Assembly (NCBI RefSeq): GCF_001644015.1
Contig: NZ_LUUI01000102.1
Location: 47,344 to 111,343 of the forward strand
Source of the DNA: Methylomonas lenta
GTDB lineage: Bacteria; Pseudomonadota; Gammaproteobacteria; Methylococcales; Methylomonadaceae
Direction: 5' to 3'
DNA length: 64,000 nucleotides
Every line of letters starts with the position of its first letter. Position 1 is the first letter of the stretch. The notes beneath the pieces are model-generated. The model had not been told where the DNA came from. It made no database searches and was given only the letters and a program-made list of their open reading frames with translations. This document shows positions 1-10,400 of the stretch, piece after piece. A program made the translations under genes and the position numbers.

Positions 1-1
1 C

Positions 2-961
2 ATGGGCGGCGCCGGTTCCGGCAAAACCGCAGTAGAAGAAATTGCCAGAGCTCAATGCGGAGATAATTTTGTCACAGCCTCGCTGGATGAATTCCGTAAA
101 CTCAGCGACTTATACTGCCTGCTGACAGCAGCCAATCATCATAGTGATGATTATGTCTATGTTGAGCCCTTCGCCAATCGTTTGCGCGACCTGGTGGCCG
201 AGCATGCCAGAAAAAACCGCATCAATATTTTGTACGACGGCACCGGCATCCCCTATTACCCGCGCTATGCCAATGTCATTAGCCAATATCAGGTCGCCGG
301 TTTCCATACCCAGATCACCGCCGTCGATGCTTTTTTAGTGAAGCCTGCCGGCAGAGAGCTGGAGTTATCGCGTTCCGGTGTCATCGGCAGTGTTAAAGCC
401 CGTTATGAAACCAGTGGCCGAGCCCTGCCCTGGGTGGTGACTATCGATAAACACATCCGTTCGCCGCAGGCTTTTTTGCAAGCACTGCAAGATACCGCGC
501 TGGCAAAATTATCGCTGTTTGCCAATGATGGTGAACGCGACCAACACTACCTGGTGGCAGAAAGTTTTTTATTGTATGACGAAGACATTGAACATCTGCA
601 ACAACAGCAAATAGCCGGCACGCTGGCCCAACACTTTAAAATCATGATGAGTCGGCATAAGTATTCAGTGTTGAAAAGTTTGGCTCAGGATGGTGAGAAT
701 ACTTTGCAGGCACTGATCGACAGAAACACAGCTCTGACTGAAGACAATGTCGGCTACCTTATCTATCGCGGCAGCGAATATAACCGTACCTTGCTGATTT
801 ACAATTTAAGGCGCATGGTGGATTTTGTCGAGAAGCGCCAGCTCAACCCTAATGCCTCAGGAGAAGAAGGTTTGTTACATAAAACAGCGCCTTTAGCGTT
901 TCATATCGATCCACAAGCCAAACAACCCTGGATTACTCGCTTACAGGGTACAGTGGAATAA
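2..961 (+). CDS. zeta-toxin-like P-loop protein (5' end cut by window)
   Basis: The visible 319 residues begin almost at once with a Walker A motif, GGAGSGKT (residues 2-9). The start of the domain therefore probably lies upstream of the window, and the ATG at base 2 need not be the real start. After the P-loop comes a D/E-containing stretch (SLDEFRKLSD) and then ILYDGTGIP, a pattern of zeta-toxin and related small-molecule kinases. These enzymes phosphorylate UDP-sugars or other substrates. The protein is longer than a minimal zeta toxin and has an extra C-terminal half without a motif I recognise. No antitoxin-like partner is visible downstream. Toxin activity is not shown; it could be a housekeeping kinase of the same fold. 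Confidence 0.6.
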   Translation: MGGAGSGKTAVEEIARAQCGDNFVTASLDEFRKLSDLYCLLTAANHHSDDYVYVEPFANRLRDLVAEHARKNRINILYDGTGIPYYPRYANVISQYQVAGFHTQITAVDAFLVKPAGRELELSRSGVIGSVKARYETSGRALPWVVTIDKHIRSPQAFLQALQDTALAKLSLFANDGERDQHYLVAESFLLYDEDIEHLQQQQIAGTLAQHFKIMMSRHKYSVLKSLAQDGENTLQALIDRNTALTEDNVGYLIYRGSEYNRTLLIYNLRRMVDFVEKRQLNPNASGEEGLLHKTAPLAFHIDPQAKQPWITRLQGTVE

Positions 962-1010
962 GGAAATTGTTTCCCAAAATGCTGAGCTTATCGAATCACA
1001 CTCTTCAGCG

Positions 1011-1030
1011 CCCCTGTTTGAAAACAGGGG
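1011..1030. terminator. hairpin between convergent genes
   Basis: The arms CCCCTGTTT and AAACAGGGG form a perfect 9-bp stem with a 2-nt loop. It lies between the plus-strand kinase-like gene and the minus-strand permease gene, which converge here. Neither side has a long T run, so intrinsic termination is only likely, and it could serve both strands. Confidence 0.4.
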
Positions 1031-1070
1031 TGGGAAGATTTTCAAAGCATGATTCAGCCAGTTTCTTTAT

Positions 1071-2468
1071 TTATCCAGCCAACTTCAAGCGACTGTGTTT
1101 AATGCCATAACCAAAATAAATCCCAAAACCAATCAACAACCAAACCAACAAACGCAGCCAAGTATCCAGAGGCAATCCCGCCATCAATCCTAAGCAGACC
1201 AAAATTCCGCTTACCGGCACATAGGGCGACGCCGGACATTTGAAATGCCGTTCCAATTCCGGGTGAGTCACCCGTAACACGAGTACGCCGCCGCAAACCA
1301 GTACAAAAGCAAACAAAGTGCCAATACTGACTAATTCGCCGAGTTTTTCTATCGGCATGAATCCCGCCAACAAAGCCACGGCAAACCCTACCATTAAGGT
1401 AGACAGATGCGGAGTTTGAAACTTGGGGTGTACTTCCGCAAATACAGGGGGCAACAATCCATCCTTGGCCATAGCAAAAAAGATGCGACTTTGTCCCATC
1501 AGCAATACCAGCATCACAGACGTCAAGCCGGCAAGCGCGCCGATTTTTACAATAGGCGACAACCAAAGCATGCCAATATGATCCACCGCCAAGGCAATTG
1601 GCGCAGCGACGTTCAACTCTGTATACGAAACCATACCGGTCAAAACACCCGCTACCAAAATGTACAATACCGTACAGACCGCCAATGAAACGATAATGCC
1701 GAATGGTACATCTTTTTGCGGATTGACCGCTTCCTGTGCGGCAGTGGATACGGCATCGAAACCAATATATGCAAAGAAGATCACCCCGGCCCCAGTCAAC
1801 ACGCCGCCATAGCCAAACGGGGTGAAATTAGCCCAGTTTTCCGCTTCCACATGACCGGCACCGACAAAAATAAACACCACAATCACCGCCAGCTTAATCA
1901 TCACCATGACAAAATTGAAGATTGCTGACTGGCGAATTCCCTGTACCAATAAACCGGTTAACAACAAAATGATCAGCACGGCCGGCAAATTGATAAAGCC
2001 GGCAACCGGATCGGCCAGATAGGCCGTGGTTAAATAACGCGGCAAATGCACACCTAAGGCAGCTAAAAAACTCGTCAAATAACCAGCCCAACCTATCGCC
2101 ACCGTGCTACTGGCCAAGGCATATTCCAACACCAAATCCCAACCGATAATCCAGGCCATCAGCTCACCCATGGTGGCGTAGGCATAACTATAAGCACTGC
2201 CGGATACAGGAATCATCGCCGCCAGTTCGCTATAACACAAGGCAGCCAGCGCACAAGCGATACCTGCCAAAATAAACGACACCACAATAGCCGGCCCGGC
2301 ATATTTGGCCGCCACGATCCCGGTCAAAACAAAAATACCCGCGCCGATAATCGCACCTATGCCCAGCAGAGTTAAGTCCTTGGCAGTCAATGTCTGTCTA
2401 AGGTTATTTTCCACCGCCGTTAATGCATCGACTGATTTACGTTGCAGCAATTGCTTGGGGATGTGCAT
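1071..2468 (-). CDS. APC-family amino acid permease (cationic amino acid transporter type)
   Basis: This 465-residue protein is an inner-membrane secondary transporter of the amino acid-polyamine-organocation superfamily. The N-terminal segment LTLLGIGAIIGAGIFVLTG (about residues 33-51) is the family's first broken helix with its substrate-binding GxG region. About 12 hydrophobic segments follow. The motif VIFFAYIGFDAVSTAAQEAVNPQKD near the middle fits the YfnA/CAT subgroup, which moves cationic or branched amino acids. The substrate cannot be read from sequence. The stop lies 40 bp past a hairpin shared with the convergent upstream gene, and the pentapeptide-repeat gene sits 12 bp upstream on the same strand, so co-transcription is likely. 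Confidence 0.85.
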   Translation of the reverse strand: MHIPKQLLQRKSVDALTAVENNLRQTLTAKDLTLLGIGAIIGAGIFVLTGIVAAKYAGPAIVVSFILAGIACALAALCYSELAAMIPVSGSAYSYAYATMGELMAWIIGWDLVLEYALASSTVAIGWAGYLTSFLAALGVHLPRYLTTAYLADPVAGFINLPAVLIILLLTGLLVQGIRQSAIFNFVMVMIKLAVIVVFIFVGAGHVEAENWANFTPFGYGGVLTGAGVIFFAYIGFDAVSTAAQEAVNPQKDVPFGIIVSLAVCTVLYILVAGVLTGMVSYTELNVAAPIALAVDHIGMLWLSPIVKIGALAGLTSVMLVLLMGQSRIFFAMAKDGLLPPVFAEVHPKFQTPHLSTLMVGFAVALLAGFMPIEKLGELVSIGTLFAFVLVCGGVLVLRVTHPELERHFKCPASPYVPVSGILVCLGLMAGLPLDTWLRLLVWLLIGFGIYFGYGIKHSRLKLAG

Positions 2469-2480
2469 AGGTGCTTCCGC

Positions 2481-3230
2481 TTATTGAGAGACGAATCCCG
2501 CCGGTTTATGTTTAGCACCGTCGAAACGAGTACCTTGGGTGTTGGCGTTTTTAAACTTAACATCGTGCAATTTGGTTTCGGCAAAGTTAGCGCCACTCAA
2601 ATCAGCGTTAGTCATATCTGCGCCATCCATATCTGCCGAATATAAATCAGCGTTTTGCAGGTTGGCATTGATTAACTTGGCGTGCTTGAGCATGGCCCGG
2701 CCAAGTTTAGTATTGCTGAGATTAGCGCCGGTTAAATTAGCCCCTTTTAGATTGGCACGCATCAAGCCCATGGATTGATTTTTCATATCCGCTGCCCAAT
2801 CCGCGTTACTGATATTGGCATTGCTAAAATTAGCACCTTCCATCACAGCAATCACCCGGCTACCGCTAAAATTAGCATTACTGGCATCGGCATGCATTAA
2901 ACTCACCCCAAAAATACTGGAATTGGATAAATCGGCACCCACCAGTTTGATATTGGTCATTACCGTCAAATCCAGATTTAAATTTGCCAGATTGGCTTGA
3001 CTAAGATTGGAACGGCGCAAATCCGCCCCCCATAAATCGGCGTTGCGAAAATCCAGACCGGACAAATCCAGATCGGTTAAATCCTTGCGCCGCAAGGGAG
3101 CCGGGTGTTGTTTATCAGCTTTGGCCAATAATTGCTCGACCTGTTGGCGAGTCATTTCGCCGGCTTGCGCCAAGGGATAGCTGATAGCCAGCACCAGCAG
3201 CATGGTTAGGGTTTTCTTGGCAAGATTCAT
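2481..3230 (-). CDS. secreted pentapeptide-repeat protein
   Basis: The protein has 249 residues. An N-terminal signal peptide (basic MNLAKK, hydrophobic core, likely cleavage after AQA at residue 23) is followed by a short linker. From about residue 47 to 240 there are repeated A(D/N)L/F-x-x units such as ADLRRSNLSQANLANL. Tandem pentapeptide repeats fold as a right-handed quadrilateral beta-helix. A periplasmic or exported location is predicted from the signal. The role is unknown; a gyrase-protecting function as in Qnr proteins is unlikely for an exported protein. It lies 12 bp upstream of the permease gene on the same strand. Confidence 0.8.
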   Translation of the reverse strand: MNLAKKTLTMLLVLAISYPLAQAGEMTRQQVEQLLAKADKQHPAPLRRKDLTDLDLSGLDFRNADLWGADLRRSNLSQANLANLNLDLTVMTNIKLVGADLSNSSIFGVSLMHADASNANFSGSRVIAVMEGANFSNANISNADWAADMKNQSMGLMRANLKGANLTGANLSNTKLGRAMLKHAKLINANLQNADLYSADMDGADMTNADLSGANFAETKLHDVKFKNANTQGTRFDGAKHKPAGFVSQ

Positions 3231-3383
3231 AGCGCCCTCCTGGGTGACGTTCGGTTATGTTTGCATAGTAATCGCTACATTCATCTTGATATAAATGGGC
3301 AGTTGCGATTGACGCCTAAACAGTCTACCCCATCTTGTCGATTGCTCACGCAAAATGCAAATTAGCTAAATTGCCTTCAGATT

Positions 3384-4247
3384 TTACAAGTTATACGCAA
3401 GCAGCAAACCGACAAAAACCACCAAACCAAACCAGTTGTTATTTAAAAAGGCTTTGAAACAGTCCGGCTTGTTGAAGTGAAAAATCAACTTTTGTTGATA
3501 AACTGAAAAGCCGGCTGCAACCAGCAAGCCCAGGTAATAGGGCCAACTCAATTGCTGCATCATGCCCACGCTAATCAGCAATAGCAAAATGATGACTTGC
3601 AAGCCGGCGGTAATTTCCCGCACCCGTTTGCCGAATAAAATCGCTGTGGATTTAACGCCTATTTTTAAATCGTCATCGATATCCACCATGGCATACATGG
3701 TGTCGTAAACCAATGCCCACAACAACACAGCCAGATACAAAATCCAGGCTACAGATGGGATAGTATTGGTTTGTGCAGCAAACGCCATGGGCACAGCAAA
3801 ACCAAACGCCATGCCCAGATAAGCCTGCGGTAGATGAGTAAAGCGCTTCATAAATGGATAGCTGGCGGCTAAAAACGCGCCAACAAATGACAGGGCTATG
3901 GTGTACCAGTTCATCAGTAATACCAGACCAAAAGCCGTCAGACACAACACCGCAAACACCGCTAGGGCTTCTTTGGGTTTGACCTTACCCGCAGCAATCG
4001 GCCTTAATTTGCAGCGTTCCACCTGCGGATCGAAATCCTTATCGGCATAATCGTTGATCACACAACCTGCGGCACGCATCAAGACCACGCCCAGCACGAA
4101 CACTGTCAATACCAATAAATCCGGTTTGCCATTACCCGCTATCCACAAGGCCCACAAAGTCGGCCATAGTAAAATCAAAATACCAATGGGTTTATCGAAA
4201 CGGGCTAACAGCCAGTATTGGTGAAGGCGTTCGGTGAGGTTAGGCAT
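3384..4247 (-). CDS. ubiA: 4-hydroxybenzoate polyprenyltransferase
   Basis: UbiA attaches the polyprenyl tail to 4-hydroxybenzoate in ubiquinone synthesis at the inner membrane. The 287-residue length is normal. Both Mg-diphosphate-binding aspartate motifs are present: NDYADKDFD at residues 65-73, followed by the family RxxxxRP pattern, and [13 protein letters not shown] at about 181-193. Multiple hydrophobic helices fill the rest. The usual neighbour ubiC (chorismate lyase) is not adjacent, so the substrate-forming step is encoded elsewhere. Confidence 0.95.
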   Translation of the reverse strand: MPNLTERLHQYWLLARFDKPIGILILLWPTLWALWIAGNGKPDLLVLTVFVLGVVLMRAAGCVINDYADKDFDPQVERCKLRPIAAGKVKPKEALAVFAVLCLTAFGLVLLMNWYTIALSFVGAFLAASYPFMKRFTHLPQAYLGMAFGFAVPMAFAAQTNTIPSVAWILYLAVLLWALVYDTMYAMVDIDDDLKIGVKSTAILFGKRVREITAGLQVIILLLLISVGMMQQLSWPYYLGLLVAAGFSVYQQKLIFHFNKPDCFKAFLNNNWFGLVVFVGLLLAYNL

Positions 4248-4497
4248 AAATAAGGGGGGCAGCGTTGTAAGGCAATGTTTATCAGTCGAATGTTCTTAGC
4301 CGCATTTTAAAGCAAATTGATAGGCGGGTTGTATCGTTGACAATCAACAGCAGACTATCCATAGCTTCAAGATCTACGAATATGTAATTCAATCACTGTC
4401 GTATCAATGCAGGGGGGCTGTAGTTTAGATATATTGCTTAGCGATGACTAATTTCTAAAAATTAGCACTCATGGATATGTCTGGAATAATTATGCAA

Positions 4498-4830
4498 CTA
4501 GTAGTGGTAATTAAAACTACATTCGCCGGCAAATCCGTTAGGTATAAACTTATCAGTCGGACTGGAGTCTACACCGCAATCAATATTGGCCGGCTTTTCT
4601 TCAGATGTTTCGTCAATCGAGTGATTATTGCTGGAGCGACTAAATTTTTTTAAGTTGGGGTTGGGTGTCAGCCATTTATCGGAAAGAGTCAATACTAATT
4701 CATCGGATTCAATAAATTCTTTGGGTGTCGGTGGCTCAGCTATCGCCAAGGCAGTGGATAACATTAAAATGACCGCTAGTAATACTGTAAGCCTAGAGCT
4801 ACTCAAACAAAAGAAATCAATGGGTTCCAT
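4498..4830 (-). CDS. small secreted protein of unknown function
   Basis: I chose the ATG at 4830 (MEPIDFF) over a TTG six codons upstream, giving 110 residues. A hydrophobic segment (LTVLLAVILMLSTALAIA) ends in a plausible signal-peptidase site before EPPTPKEF. The mature part is about 80 residues, acidic and polar, with two cysteines (near CGVDSS and ECSFNY) that could form a disulfide. I recognise no family. The 250 bp between this gene and ubiA show nothing I can name. Confidence 0.45.
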   Translation of the reverse strand: MEPIDFFCLSSSRLTVLLAVILMLSTALAIAEPPTPKEFIESDELVLTLSDKWLTPNPNLKKFSRSSNNHSIDETSEEKPANIDCGVDSSPTDKFIPNGFAGECSFNYHY

Positions 4831-4898
4831 GACTATTCTTCCGTACAAACTTAAGATGCATTATGTATAGTCCTGTTATGAAAAAATTGCAAATAGTC

Positions 4899-4916
4899 GT
4901 CAGATTTTTTTCTGAC
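4899..4916. other. short hairpin in moaA leader
   Basis: GTCAGA and TCTGAC flank six T residues, about 80 bp upstream of moaA. It is too short to be the conserved molybdenum-cofactor riboswitch and has no match to that motif by eye. It may be a leader structure or the end of an upstream transcript. Confidence 0.25.
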
Positions 4917-4994
4917 ACCTCTGATTTAGCAGCTAATACGACCTGTTCCGGGGCCTGTGTTACCATTTTACTACCAAGTTTTTAATCTTAAGTT

Positions 4995-6002
4995 ATGACA
5001 GAAATAGCTCAACCAACAAGACTCGTTGATCGATTTGGTCGGATAGTCAATTATTTACGCGTTTCCATTACCGATCGCTGCGATTTCCGTTGCGTCTATT
5101 GTATGGCCGAGGATATGGTGTTTTTGCCGCGCAAGCAAATTTTGAGCTTGGAAGAAATCCATTTTATTTGTCAGGCCTTTGTCGAATTAGGCGTGGGTAA
5201 GATTCGCATTACCGGCGGTGAGCCTTTAGTGCGAAAGGGTGCTTTGGGTTTGCTACAACAAATTGGCAAAATTCCAGACTTGCAGGAACTGGTAATGACC
5301 AGCAACGGCTCTAAACTGGCGCAAATGGCGGCCGATCTTAAAGCGAGTGGCATCAAACGTATCAATATCAGTTTGGATACTTTGGACCCGGTCAAATTCA
5401 AAGTTTTAACCCGCACCGGTGATCTGGAAAACGTTCTCAAAGGCATCAATGCTGCTCGCGAAGCGGGTTTTCAGCGTATCAAAATCAATGCGGTGATTTT
5501 AAAAAATCGCAATCATGCTGAGGTATGTGATTTAGTGCAATTTGCGGTCGATCGCGACATAGACATCAGCTTTATCGAAGAAATGCCTTTGGGATTGGTT
5601 GATCATCACAATCGCAGTGAAACCTATTATTCCAGTGACTTGATCAAACAAGATTTACAAAATCGATTTGATTTGCAAGCGGTGCCGGATAAAACCGGTG
5701 GCCCTTCAGATTATTTTCAGGTAGCGGGCAGCACATGCCGTGTTGGTTTTATTTCCCCACATAGTGCCAATTTTTGTGCCAGTTGCAATCGGGTGCGATT
5801 GACCGCAGAAGGCCGACTATTACTCTGCCTGGGTAATGAACATTCAGTTGATTTAAAAGCTGTCGTCCGACAATATCCCGCCGATATGCCTATGCTAAAA
5901 CAGACTATTATTGACGCCATGCAAATCAAACCCGAAAAACACGAATTTAATATCCACGAACAGCCGGTTATTTTGCGCCATATGAGCGTGACCGGCGGTT
6001 GA
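4995..6002 (+). CDS. moaA: GTP 3',8-cyclase (molybdenum cofactor step 1)
   Basis: MoaA is a radical-SAM enzyme that converts GTP to 3',8-cyclo-GTP, the first molybdopterin step, in the cytosol. The N-terminal cluster motif CDFRCVYC has cysteines at 29, 33 and 36 (CxxxCxxC). The C-terminal second cluster has C261, C264 and C278 (CxxCx13C). The chain ends in the conserved Gly-Gly needed for activity. The length of 335 is typical. moaC and other moa genes are not adjacent. The next gene, yajD, starts 18 bp downstream. Confidence 0.97.
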   Translation: MTEIAQPTRLVDRFGRIVNYLRVSITDRCDFRCVYCMAEDMVFLPRKQILSLEEIHFICQAFVELGVGKIRITGGEPLVRKGALGLLQQIGKIPDLQELVMTSNGSKLAQMAADLKASGIKRINISLDTLDPVKFKVLTRTGDLENVLKGINAAREAGFQRIKINAVILKNRNHAEVCDLVQFAVDRDIDISFIEEMPLGLVDHHNRSETYYSSDLIKQDLQNRFDLQAVPDKTGGPSDYFQVAGSTCRVGFISPHSANFCASCNRVRLTAEGRLLLCLGNEHSVDLKAVVRQYPADMPMLKQTIIDAMQIKPEKHEFNIHEQPVILRHMSVTGG

Positions 6003-6019
6003 CGCAAGCGGAGTAAGCT

Positions 6020-6382
6020 ATGTCACATAACAAAGCCCATCAAATCGTCGCCGAAGCCCGGCGCAACAAAGAAGATCGCGAAAAAGGTTACCGAGAACAG
6101 GCACTAAAGCTGTTCCCCTGGATTTGCGGACGCTGTGCTCGTGAATTCGATCTTAAAAACTTGCGTGAGTTAACCGTGCATCACACCAATCACAATCACG
6201 ACCACAACCCGCCCGATGGCAGTAACTGGGAGTTATTATGTCTGTATTGCCACGACAATGAGCATCAACGTTACGAAGAGCAAAGTCGTTATGGCAGTAA
6301 GGGGGGGAGTAACGAATCAAAAGCTGCGCAAGCCACCTTCAACCCATTTGCCGATCTAAAAAACATGCTAAAAAAAGATTGA
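6020..6382 (+). CDS. yajD: HNH nuclease family protein YajD
   Basis: This 120-residue protein matches the YajD family of small HNH proteins. A zinc-binding CGRC pair at residues 36-39 is followed by the HNH core LTVHHTNHNHDH (H54/H55), an Asn at about 69 in GSNWELLC, and CLYCHDNEH supplying C74, C77 and H82. A basic, charged N-terminus comes first. Nuclease activity is inferred from the fold. The stop codon overlaps the start of the glycosylase gene by one base (TGATG), which suggests translational coupling and perhaps a shared DNA-repair context. Confidence 0.9.
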   Translation: MSHNKAHQIVAEARRNKEDREKGYREQALKLFPWICGRCAREFDLKNLRELTVHHTNHNHDHNPPDGSNWELLCLYCHDNEHQRYEEQSRYGSKGGSNESKAAQATFNPFADLKNMLKKD

Positions 6383-6954
6383 TGATTCGATGCCAATGGG
6401 CGCTAGCAAGTCAGATAGAAGCTCAATATCACGATACTGAATGGGGCATACCGTTACACGATGACCGCAAACTTTTCGAATTTTTGCTGCTGGAAGGTGC
6501 CCAGGCTGGCTTAAGTTGGCGAACTATTTTAAACAAAAGAGACGCCTATCGTTTGGCATTTGATGATTTCGATGCTGAAAAAATAGCAGCATACGATGCA
6601 GCCAAAGTCCAACAGTTGTTATCAAATTCCGGCATCGTGCGCAATCGCTTAAAAATTCAGGCGGCGATACTGAACGCGCAGGCATTTTTGAGCACTCAGC
6701 AGACCTTTGCTAGTTTTGATGCCTATATCTGGCAATTTATCGGCGGAATACCCAAACAAAACGCCTGGCAAAAGCATTCACAAATACCGGCTTTTTCTGC
6801 AGAATCCGAACAGATGAGCCGCGATTTACAAAAGCGCGGCTTTAAATTTGTCGGAAAAACGATTTGCTATGCTTATATGCAAGCGGTGGGCATGGTGAAT
6901 GACCACACTACAGACTGTTTTCGTTATCCGCAATTATCGCAAATGCCCTCATGA
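6382..6954 (+). CDS. tag: DNA-3-methyladenine glycosylase I
   Basis: Tag removes 3-methyladenine from alkylated DNA. With the start at the ATG at 6382 (190 residues), the zinc ligands fall at C4, H17, H175 and C179, the same numbers as in the E. coli enzyme, and the active-site Glu falls at position 38 (LLLEGAQAGLSW). This settles the start over a TTG one codon upstream. The start overlaps the yajD stop, and the stop overlaps the next start as ATGA, so the run yajD-tag-HugZ-like is a tight operon. Confidence 0.95.
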   Translation: MIRCQWALASQIEAQYHDTEWGIPLHDDRKLFEFLLLEGAQAGLSWRTILNKRDAYRLAFDDFDAEKIAAYDAAKVQQLLSNSGIVRNRLKIQAAILNAQAFLSTQQTFASFDAYIWQFIGGIPKQNAWQKHSQIPAFSAESEQMSRDLQKRGFKFVGKTICYAYMQAVGMVNDHTTDCFRYPQLSQMPS

Positions 6955-7442
6955 CTACCACCGAATTACATAATCTGCAAAATGCCTGCAATCAATTACT
7001 TAGTCAGCAGAAAACTTTGTTATTAGCCAGTCGCAATCAAGTTGGCAATCCAGATATCAGCTATGCGCCATACCATTACCATGACTTCAAGTTTTATATT
7101 TTTGTCAGCGACCTGGCAAAACACAGCCAAAATCTTCGCAGCCATCCACAAGCATCGATTATGTTCATCGAACCAGAGGCGCAGGCTTCAAACCCATTCG
7201 CCCGTCAACGTTTGAGCTTTGACTGCCGAGTGCAGGAAATCAGTCAAACCGATCTAGTGTTTAGCAAAGTATTGCATGCAATGACGGCAGAATTTGGCGA
7301 AATTGTCAGCTTATTGCGGCAATTGCCGGATTTCCATTTGTTTGCCCTAACACCCACTCATGGCCAGTTTATTGCCGGTTTTGGTAAAGCCTTTGTCGTC
7401 GATGCTGAAGCCCAAGTGCAGCTGCCAACTGGCGCGCCATGA
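6951..7442 (+). CDS. HugZ-like pyridoxamine-phosphate-oxidase-fold protein
   Basis: The 163 residues match the split-barrel FMN-binding fold, in the HugZ/heme-utilization subgroup. The typical features are KTLLLASRNQVGNPDISYAPY near the start, then YIFVSDLAKHSQNLRSHPQASIMFIE, and a later block ending in FIAGFGKAF. Members bind flavin or heme; HugZ opens heme in iron acquisition. The C-terminal extra domain of longer HugZ proteins is missing, so heme degradation is not assured. The gene overlaps tag by 4 bp. A conservative name would be pyridoxamine 5'-phosphate oxidase family protein. Confidence 0.75.
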   Translation: MTTTELHNLQNACNQLLSQQKTLLLASRNQVGNPDISYAPYHYHDFKFYIFVSDLAKHSQNLRSHPQASIMFIEPEAQASNPFARQRLSFDCRVQEISQTDLVFSKVLHAMTAEFGEIVSLLRQLPDFHLFALTPTHGQFIAGFGKAFVVDAEAQVQLPTGAP

Positions 7443-7455
7443 AACCGATGTAGCC

Positions 7456-10400
7456 ATGGCCAATATAAAATCACTTATTTACAAAAATCTGCTGGCCGGG
7501 GCTGGCTATTTACTGGCTGGCTGGCTAGGAACCTTGCTGGCTACCCAGCCCAGTCACGTCAGCCCAATTTGGCCAGCAGCCGGTGTCGCCCTGGCGATAA
7601 TGCTGGTTTACGGTCATTCGTTATTACCTGGTATTTTTCTAGGGGCGCTTGCCGTTCAGTTTTATGCGTTTATGGATGTATCCAGTTTTGCCAGTATTTT
7701 AGACTCCCTGGGTGTAGGGGTTTTGGCAGGAATGGGAGCTTGTTTACAAGCCTGGATAGGTATGCAGCTCATCAATCGCTGGGTGGGTAGGCACAACCCT
7801 TTGATTGACGATGCAAAAATATTACGTTTTTTTGCGCTAATAGCGGTGAGTTGTCTTATTTCGCCTAGCGTGGGTGTAGCTACTTTATATTTTAGTGGCG
7901 TCATAAGCCTGTCTGCCATACCGAGTAGTTGGTTTATTTGGTGGGTTGGAGACACGATAGGTGCAGCCATTTTTACGCCTATGCTGCTACTTTTGATCGG
8001 CCAACCCAGCCATATCTGGCAACCCCGCCGCCAATTTGTATTTTATCCGTTGTTATTTGTCTTGTTATTGGTCGTGACGGCTTTTTACTATAGCCAACGT
8101 CAAGAGCATCAAAACATAGAGGATTTATTTGGGCGGCAGGTAAACTTGCTGCATAGTACGATTAAACAGCACTTGGAAAAACATTTGGCTACAAACGCCG
8201 CTATCAAAGGTTTATTTGATAGCTCAAATTCTGTCACTCAGGATGAGTTTGTCAGTTTTGCTAACTCGATTGATACAAGTCATAGCAGCGTACATGAATG
8301 GACGCCCCGCGTGAGGGCTGATGAACGTGAAACTTGGCAAAAAAAATATAACGCCAATATCCGCCAAATGACTGCAAACGGCACATTGCAGCCCGCTGCC
8401 ATGCAAGCCGAGTATTTCCCTGTCACCTTTATTGTGCCGCAAGCTGGTAATGAAGCTGTTTTGGGGTTTGATGTTAGTAGCAATCCGCAAGTTGCTCCGA
8501 TTATTTCTCGAGCTATCGCCAACGGCATTTCAGCGGCAACCGGTTCTATTCATCTGGCTCAGGATGATAAGCCGCATTTGGGTACGGTAATCTATACGCC
8601 TGTTTATGCTAAAAACAAACCTTTAGATAGTGTCGAGGCAAGACAGGAACAATTCCTCGGCTTTGTCGCTTGTGTTTTTCGTATCGATACCGATATCGAG
8701 GGCATTTTTAATTGGTTAGGCGATAAAGAACTGCAATTGTCGTTGGAAATTTATGACCATGATCAGCTGGTTTACAGCAATTATCTGACCGACAATCAGC
8801 AAAATTTACGCTTTTCCAAGCTAAGTAAAACCCTGATTATTGATTTTGCCGGTCGCCAGTGGCAATTACACTATTTACCCACCTCTAAGTTTTTCCATCA
8901 ACAGCAATCCGTGGTGATTGAATGGTTGTTACTGGGTGGTTTTTTGTTGTGCAGCTTAACTGCTGTTGGTTTGATGCTATTGACAGGCCGCACTGCGCGA
9001 GTGGAGGCCTTGGTATCTGATCGCACACAGAACTTACTGCGTAGCAATCAAGCTTTGAATCAGGAAGTTACCCTCCGCCGGCAGCAGGAAAATGAACTGC
9101 GAATTGCAGCCACCACTTTCGAGTCACATGAGGCCATCATCATCACCGATGCCAATGGCAGCATCTTACGGGTAAATAAAGCCTTTAGTGACATGACCGG
9201 ATATCTTGCCAGAGACGTTATAGGTAAAAATCCAAGTCTGCTAGCGTCCGGCTATCATGAAAAGGATTTTTATCAGCAAATGTATACAGCTTTAGGCCAA
9301 AAAAATCAGTGGAAAGGTGAAGTCTGGAATCGACGTAAAAACGGCGAAATCTTTCCAGAGATTTTAACCATAACTGGCGTGCGGGACGAACAAAACCAAC
9401 TGACGCACTACGTGGCGATTTTTTCCGATATTAGTGCGCAAAAAGCCGCCGAAAAAGAGATTCATAATTTAGCATTTTACGATCCCTTAACTAATCTGCC
9501 CAACCGACGGTTAATGCTGGATAGACTGCAGCAGGAAATCGCCGCCGCCAAACGCCAGATGAACTTTGGTGCTTTGTTTTTTCTGGATTTGGATCACTTC
9601 AAAAACCTGAATGATTCCCGTGGCCATCAAGTTGGGGATGAGTTACTGATACAAGTAGGGCAAAGGCTACAATCCATCATCCGACATGAAGATACCGCCT
9701 GTCGCCTGGGTGGCGATGAATTTGTAGTCATGGTGCCGGGTCGTTTTTTGAGTTTACAACTAGCTACCAATCACGCTGTGATGTTGGCGGAGAAAATTCT
9801 GTTTGCCATTAGCCAACCCTACATCGTACAGGGCAGCGAACACCATTTTTCTACTAGTATTGGCGTAACTTTATACCCGGAAACAATAGATCAGCCGGAA
9901 GAGATTGTCCAACAAGCCGATACGGCTATGTATCGGGCTAAGGAAAGTGGTCGTAACAGCATCAGTTTTTATCTACCTTCCATGCAAGAATCCGCCGACC
10001 GCCGCCTGACGCTGGAAAAAGAAATGCGTGTTGCGCTGCAAGAGCGTCAATTTCTGTTGCACTATCAACCTCAGGTGAATGAGCAGCACAAAGTCATCAG
10101 TGCTGAGGCTTTGATTCGCTGGCAGCATCCAACTAAAGGCATGGTTTCGCCGGCTGAATTTATTCCGCTGGCAGAGGATACGCAATTAATCCTGCCAATT
10201 GGTGCCTGGGTTTTGCAAGAGGCCTGTCGGCAAATTAAAGCCTGGGATCTGCAAGGGATTAAGCTTGATCATGTAGCAGTCAATGTCAGCTCAAGGCAAT
10301 TTCGCCAGTCGGATTTTGTGCAACAGGTCAAACAAGTCTTACTGGATACCGATATTCAGGCCAAACGACTGGTGATTGAGTTGACCGAAGGTTGCGTAAT

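Noticed and set aside
2-961. toxin-antitoxin locus around the zeta-like protein
   Set aside because: No small partner gene is visible and the gene is cut by the window edge, so no system is claimed.
1099-1566. 155-residue minus-strand ORF inside the permease gene
   Set aside because: It lies in another frame of the APC permease, is low in family signs and has odd composition; the permease explains the codon pattern.
4849-4994. molybdenum-cofactor riboswitch before moaA
   Set aside because: The leader is short and lacks the multi-stem layout; only one small hairpin is visible.
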